Positions 6,301 to 8,677 of a stretch of 8,677 nucleotides of DNA are shown piece by piece. The translations under genes were made by a program, and so were the position numbers. Under the pieces are notes generated by a model, which was not told the DNA's origin, did not search any database, and worked only from the letters and a program-made list of their open reading frames with translations. The stretch is from Candidatus Heimdallarchaeota archaeon (GTDB lineage Archaea > Asgardarchaeota > Heimdallarchaeia > JABLTI01), in the NCBI GenBank assembly GCA_030671945.1, contig DAOVHJ010000089.1, forward strand, positions 1 to 8,677, in the 5' to 3' direction. How positions within the stretch are numbered: position 1 is the first letter of the stretch; each line of letters opens with the position of its first letter.

Positions 6301-8677
6301 ACCTATGAAACATACATTAATATGAAGAATATCAAACGTATAAGTGAGCTTGCTGCAGAAGTTACTAGTTTCTCAACTGATCTTATTTCTAAAGAGGATC
6401 TTATTGGAGCAACAAAATATCTGAATTTATCAATCAATATTCTCCAAAAGGTAAACAAACATGAAGAAGCTGCTGCAATGTGCATCAGGACTTGTGAAGA
6501 ATTTCTAAAATTGGAAAACAATGAAGTTGCAGTTTCTTGGGGTATACGTGGTGCTGAAATCTTAACAGAAGTACAAATCGTAGATGAAGCAATCCAATTT
6601 CTTGAAGAACTTGTAAATGTTTTAATGGCTAGGAATAGTATTGAAAATGCGATACTTTGTTATGGGAAAATCGCTAAAATCCTTGAACTAAATGGACGAA
6701 TGAAAGAAGTTGAAGAAACAGCTCTCAAGGTGATGGCTTTTGGGACTGCTAATATGAAAAGCAGTAATCCTGAAGCTGGTTTACGTTTATGGGAAGTAGC
6801 GCTAACAATTGGATCAATTGTTGGAGAAGAATTTACTGGAAGACTTTGTATTATTGAGGGGCAAACTTTCTTTGATATAAAGAATTATGAGAAATCCATT
6901 GAGCTCTTCAAAGAAAGTTTCAGTCTTTTCAACCGAACTGGAAAGCTTAATCGTTTAATCAGTCTCGGTAATGCTATTTTTGATATATCTTATGAATTAC
7001 AGAAGAATATGGATTTTGAAACTTCTTTCAGATATTTGCCAATTGCATTTGAATCATTAATTGCTGGAAATGAATTAATGTTAGCAACAGATAAGATGTT
7101 TGGCAATGCTAAAAACTTCATTGAAATTGGAAAAGACAAAGAAGGATATCATATCATTAATACTTCTATTGACACTTTATTCTCAAAAGGAGATATGGTG
7201 GGTGGTGTTGAACGATGCTTTGTAGGTGCTGCTTTACTAATTTCCTATGGAAAGAATGTTGAAGGAAGCAGATTAATCGATAAAGGAATGGAGAAAACCG
7301 TACAGATTACTGATGAACCAGCAATTAAGCATCTTGCTACTGTCTGTAGAAATCAAGGTATTATTCTTCGAGATGAAGGGAAACTCGAAGCATCTCACAT
7401 TATTCTTGCTTCAGGTATTGGTATTTTGCGAACAATTAATGATTTAGTAGGTATTGGGCAAATTAGCATTGACCTTGGAGAAACACTCATAAAACGAAAT
7501 GAAATGAATGCTGCAGTTGAAGCGTTTCGAAATGGCATTCATTTGCTAGCACGAGGTGGCCTTGGCAAAGAAGCAAGTGATATTGTTAATAATCTCATCA
7601 CCGAGGGTAGAAAGCAAATCGATAATTCAAACATTATTGTTGGAGTACCTCTTGTTGAGCTTTCCGGAGAACTGTTCATTGCATTAGGTCAACCAGAACG
7701 TATCATGGTTATCTCTGAAATTTTTATAAATCTCGGTGGAAAAATGCTTAATGAAAAGAATTACGACATAGCAGCACTTTACTTCTCTAAAGCAATGGAA
7801 TTAGCTCTACAAGCAGGTCTTAAAGATTATTTACCAGAAGTCGGTAATCGTTGTATTGATTTCGGACTTAAACTTGTGAAAGAAGGAGATCCAATGCTTG
7901 GCATTCAATTTATGAATGCAGGTGCTGATTTGATTTCTGAATTCGAGGAGAAAACAGAGAAAGCAAGTCGAGCTACTTCTAATTATATTGAAGCAATAAC
8001 ACAAGTTCTAAGCCCGGCTTATGAGAAAATATTCGAGGTTGAAGAAGAAAGAATGGTTTTAATTGGTCAATTTATAGATTCAACAATTAAATTCTTCACT
8101 CAAATTAAAGCAGCAAAGGATTTAGAAAAACTCACAAAAGCACTTCTCGATTATGGAAAGAAACTACTGAGAACAAAGAATCCACGAATTGTTAGACGTA
8201 TTTTTGAACCAGCATTACGATCAGCTGAAAATGCAAATAATACAAAACTACAAATTGAAATTGGAAACGCATATCTCTCACATGTTAGTTATTTAATAGA
8301 CAAAAAGCAATTCGAAAATCTTGATACGACAGTAAATCAAGCACTAAACATCTACATTGAAGTTAATGAAATAAAAGAAATTAGGAAATTTATGGGTATA
8401 ATGACTCATACTGGACGAGAGTTAAGTCTTGAGCCAACAACTCATACTCATGGCATCAAAATTCTCACTATGTTATCTGATTTGGCTTCCTCAATTACTC
8501 ATCAAGAACTTTATCCAGTCACAATCATCCCACTTATCCACTTGAATCAGCAGGCATTAGAACAGGAAAATCTTGAACTTATGATTTTTGCTAGACAAAA
8601 CGTCATTCGTCTCTTACAATCAATATTAAATGCAAATTACTCATTGGCCATTCTCGGTAATATTAGCTTATCAAATA
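3352..8677 (+). CDS. Giant TPR-like alpha-solenoid protein, 3' end beyond window (at least 1775 residues)
   Basis: One continuous frame of 1775 codons without a stop; the C-terminus lies outside the window. No signal peptide, membrane segment, nucleotide-binding motif or enzyme signature is visible, so it is probably a large cytoplasmic scaffold or protein-binding solenoid. Nearly all of it reads as paired amphipathic helices with TPR-style residues: a small residue (G/A) mid first helix, Y/F at the turn, A in the second helix. Clear units include residues 476-522, 661-694, 746-773, 865-899, 1164-1200, 1370-1405 and 1449-1491. Where spacing is easy to read the units are 40-43 residues, longer than the canonical 34, as in alpha-SNAP- or kinesin-light-chain-like repeats. 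The ATG at 3352 is favoured because an in-frame TAA lies at 3346-3348, one codon earlier, and the product begins at once with helical sequence (MFENIEKARQLL). No usable Shine-Dalgarno precedes it; AAAGG abuts the ATG directly, so a short-leader or leaderless message is possible. Function is unknown. The solenoid call is strong; the TPR subfamily is uncertain. Confidence 0.88.
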   Translation, partial: MFENIEKARQLLKPGTYRAAIDEFFKLVKELKKKGNEEEACRLLTEITSSIAGTNDRRLIFLTAEGLLRELDKLKVKNPDNFFGEIDVFLANVKDLYRKNDDQFEKAAQLSEIQIRLYDKLKRETTDLTLEAANDYADLAAKILSRARLREDDEKQGQETIKKAKKLYGKAKHEEKIIDIYLKIFNKHLENRNEEMAENYLDQAVKFVLSLKADEGKILAVTEQLMNSYVVFVEFKIPEILNPEQKISKVEAVQFDNNVATRIITHAKDICITRKAKPAILILAKELSLIGLAIFSKGLSDIAIPYYETAKDYFVEVGIDQEAIDFGSNVTSIGLQLYTDERYPIGRDYFRIAIELGRSVDREFEVSIYLKQAELLLKYNKFQLAYESLRMMIDPLTELPESDMRMDAPSMIRQLAQERFSKNDFHYAELFYRLVTEFFIAFDQIDLAADTFDAAWQSMFNVRQLQTGIDLATKAASFYLKIGKEEEASEVYFKLAERLLQEGHLDIALERLKLTAEAIPENLREQKFKPLVEIATKYTEQCIKSGDIIYARDLWKAACEFNEVLARSLIKRDINAVVETIEEHISNVRKFDTEELNEVTMESARGSGKVLAEAGENERAAKVLVGFATDFLRKNITEYANPLFEQGADEFIKAKQPEEAARVLSALGRYHSENGNIDKAHHYYLLASVDSEMDVDPKIVRTVAEHCFETFSSQLNTGATDIAEKGFETTIRIELAVSKEAAANRASDIAKLFVEKNEFALSIKYYEQAISYYIESSIRNAVALGAEIIERGREIFQKKLFEDSNNFIILGLEALNKSDQKIQAAQTARIEGERFLGSVNPHLGIDLLNKAVAYYLKLNDKSSAADLHIILGRYFISANDFEHGLREMKVAGDIRLTLKKSNELKKLINVINEIAIEIATSKITSTKAGEDDREKMSQTYFAVAEDLTKQIGDLEFKSEVNYKEWITYSKELLHDAAYESLKKTYETYINMKNIKRISELAAEVTSFSTDLISKEDLIGATKYLNLSINILQKVNKHEEAAAMCIRTCEEFLKLENNEVAVSWGIRGAEILTEVQIVDEAIQFLEELVNVLMARNSIENAILCYGKIAKILELNGRMKEVEETALKVMAFGTANMKSSNPEAGLRLWEVALTIGSIVGEEFTGRLCIIEGQTFFDIKNYEKSIELFKESFSLFNRTGKLNRLISLGNAIFDISYELQKNMDFETSFRYLPIAFESLIAGNELMLATDKMFGNAKNFIEIGKDKEGYHIINTSIDTLFSKGDMVGGVERCFVGAALLISYGKNVEGSRLIDKGMEKTVQITDEPAIKHLATVCRNQGIILRDEGKLEASHIILASGIGILRTINDLVGIGQISIDLGETLIKRNEMNAAVEAFRNGIHLLARGGLGKEASDIVNNLITEGRKQIDNSNIIVGVPLVELSGELFIALGQPERIMVISEIFINLGGKMLNEKNYDIAALYFSKAMELALQAGLKDYLPEVGNRCIDFGLKLVKEGDPMLGIQFMNAGADLISEFEEKTEKASRATSNYIEAITQVLSPAYEKIFEVEEERMVLIGQFIDSTIKFFTQIKAAKDLEKLTKALLDYGKKLLRTKNPRIVRRIFEPALRSAENANNTKLQIEIGNAYLSHVSYLIDKKQFENLDTTVNQALNIYIEVNEIKEIRKFMGIMTHTGRELSLEPTTHTHGIKILTMLSDLASSITHQELYPVTIIPLIHLNQQALEQENLELMIFARQNVIRLLQSILNANYSLAILGNISLSN
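5671..6048 (+). repeat. Three consecutive TPR-like units of 41-43 residues
   Basis: Protein-level repeat inside the giant solenoid gene, residues 774-899. By eye it divides into units 774-816, 817-857 and 858-899. Each has a first helix with a small residue before an aromatic or leucine, a short turn, and a second helix with alanine near its middle; the last unit (HIILGRYF, then NDFEHGLREM) is the most TPR-like. The nucleotide sequences are not recognisably repeated, so this is an old, diverged duplication and not a DNA repeat. Unit boundaries are approximate. Confidence 0.55.
6841..7950 (+). repeat. Array of nine consecutive 37-43-residue TPR-like units
   Basis: Protein-level repeat, residues 1164-1533 of the giant solenoid. 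Approximate units: 1164-1200, 1200-1242, 1243-1283, 1284-1323, 1324-1365, 1366-1405, 1406-1448, 1449-1491 and 1492-1533. Recurrent features are a glycine or alanine in the first helix (EGQTFF, LGNAIF, FGNAKNF, NQGIILRDEG, LGETLIKRN, LGGKMLNEKN), a polar turn of K/D/N/G, and a second helix with spaced small and aromatic residues. The phase is close to 42 residues over more than 350 residues without a break, which makes it the most regular part of the protein. The segmentation was made by eye and the ends of units may shift by a few residues. Confidence 0.6.

Noticed and set aside
6303..6521. 72-codon - strand frame inside the solenoid gene
   Set aside because: Same reason: serine-rich shadow of helical coding sequence with no independent support.
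3352..8677. Reading the giant protein as a true alpha-SNAP or coat-protein homologue
   Set aside because: The repeat length is similar, but I see no family-specific motif. TPR-like solenoids look alike, so a trafficking role cannot be claimed from sequence reading alone.

Overview
The window looks like chromosomal DNA from an AT-rich archaeon. Three things suggest this: a candidate BRE/TATA-type promoter in the only sizeable intergenic gap, a giant helical-repeat protein of a kind common in archaea (notably Asgard lineages), and a membrane mannosyltransferase closest in motif content to eukaryotic PIG-B. An Asgard archaeon is my best guess. It is an inference from gene content and style: no rRNA, ribosomal protein or other phylogenetic marker is present. 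I see no tRNA, rRNA, CRISPR array, insertion sequence or phage gene.

Layout: (1) From the left edge to 1718 on the + strand lies a polytopic GT-C glycosyltransferase of family GT22 (Alg9/PIG-B type). Its reading frame is open to the window edge, so its true start is probably outside. (2) After only 21 bases a convergent gene (3119 down to 1740, - strand) encodes a complete beta-CASP metallo-beta-lactamase-fold RNA-processing nuclease with all expected metal ligands. (3) A gap of about 230 bases (3120-3351) holds an AT-rich TATA-like element readable in both directions, a possible short upstream ORF coupled to the nuclease start, and a hairpin-capable inverted repeat ahead of the next gene. 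(4) From 3352 to the right edge, + strand, runs one uninterrupted reading frame of 1775 codons with no stop. It encodes a soluble, almost wholly alpha-helical TPR-like solenoid whose C-terminus lies beyond the window.

Nothing shows that the three genes act together. The glycosyltransferase and nuclease converge, and the nuclease and solenoid diverge, so there is no operon among them. The solenoid covers about 61% of the window and is the least explained object here. I recognise its fold style but not its function. The other notable item is how closely the glycosyltransferase follows the PIG-B motif order in what appears to be a prokaryote.
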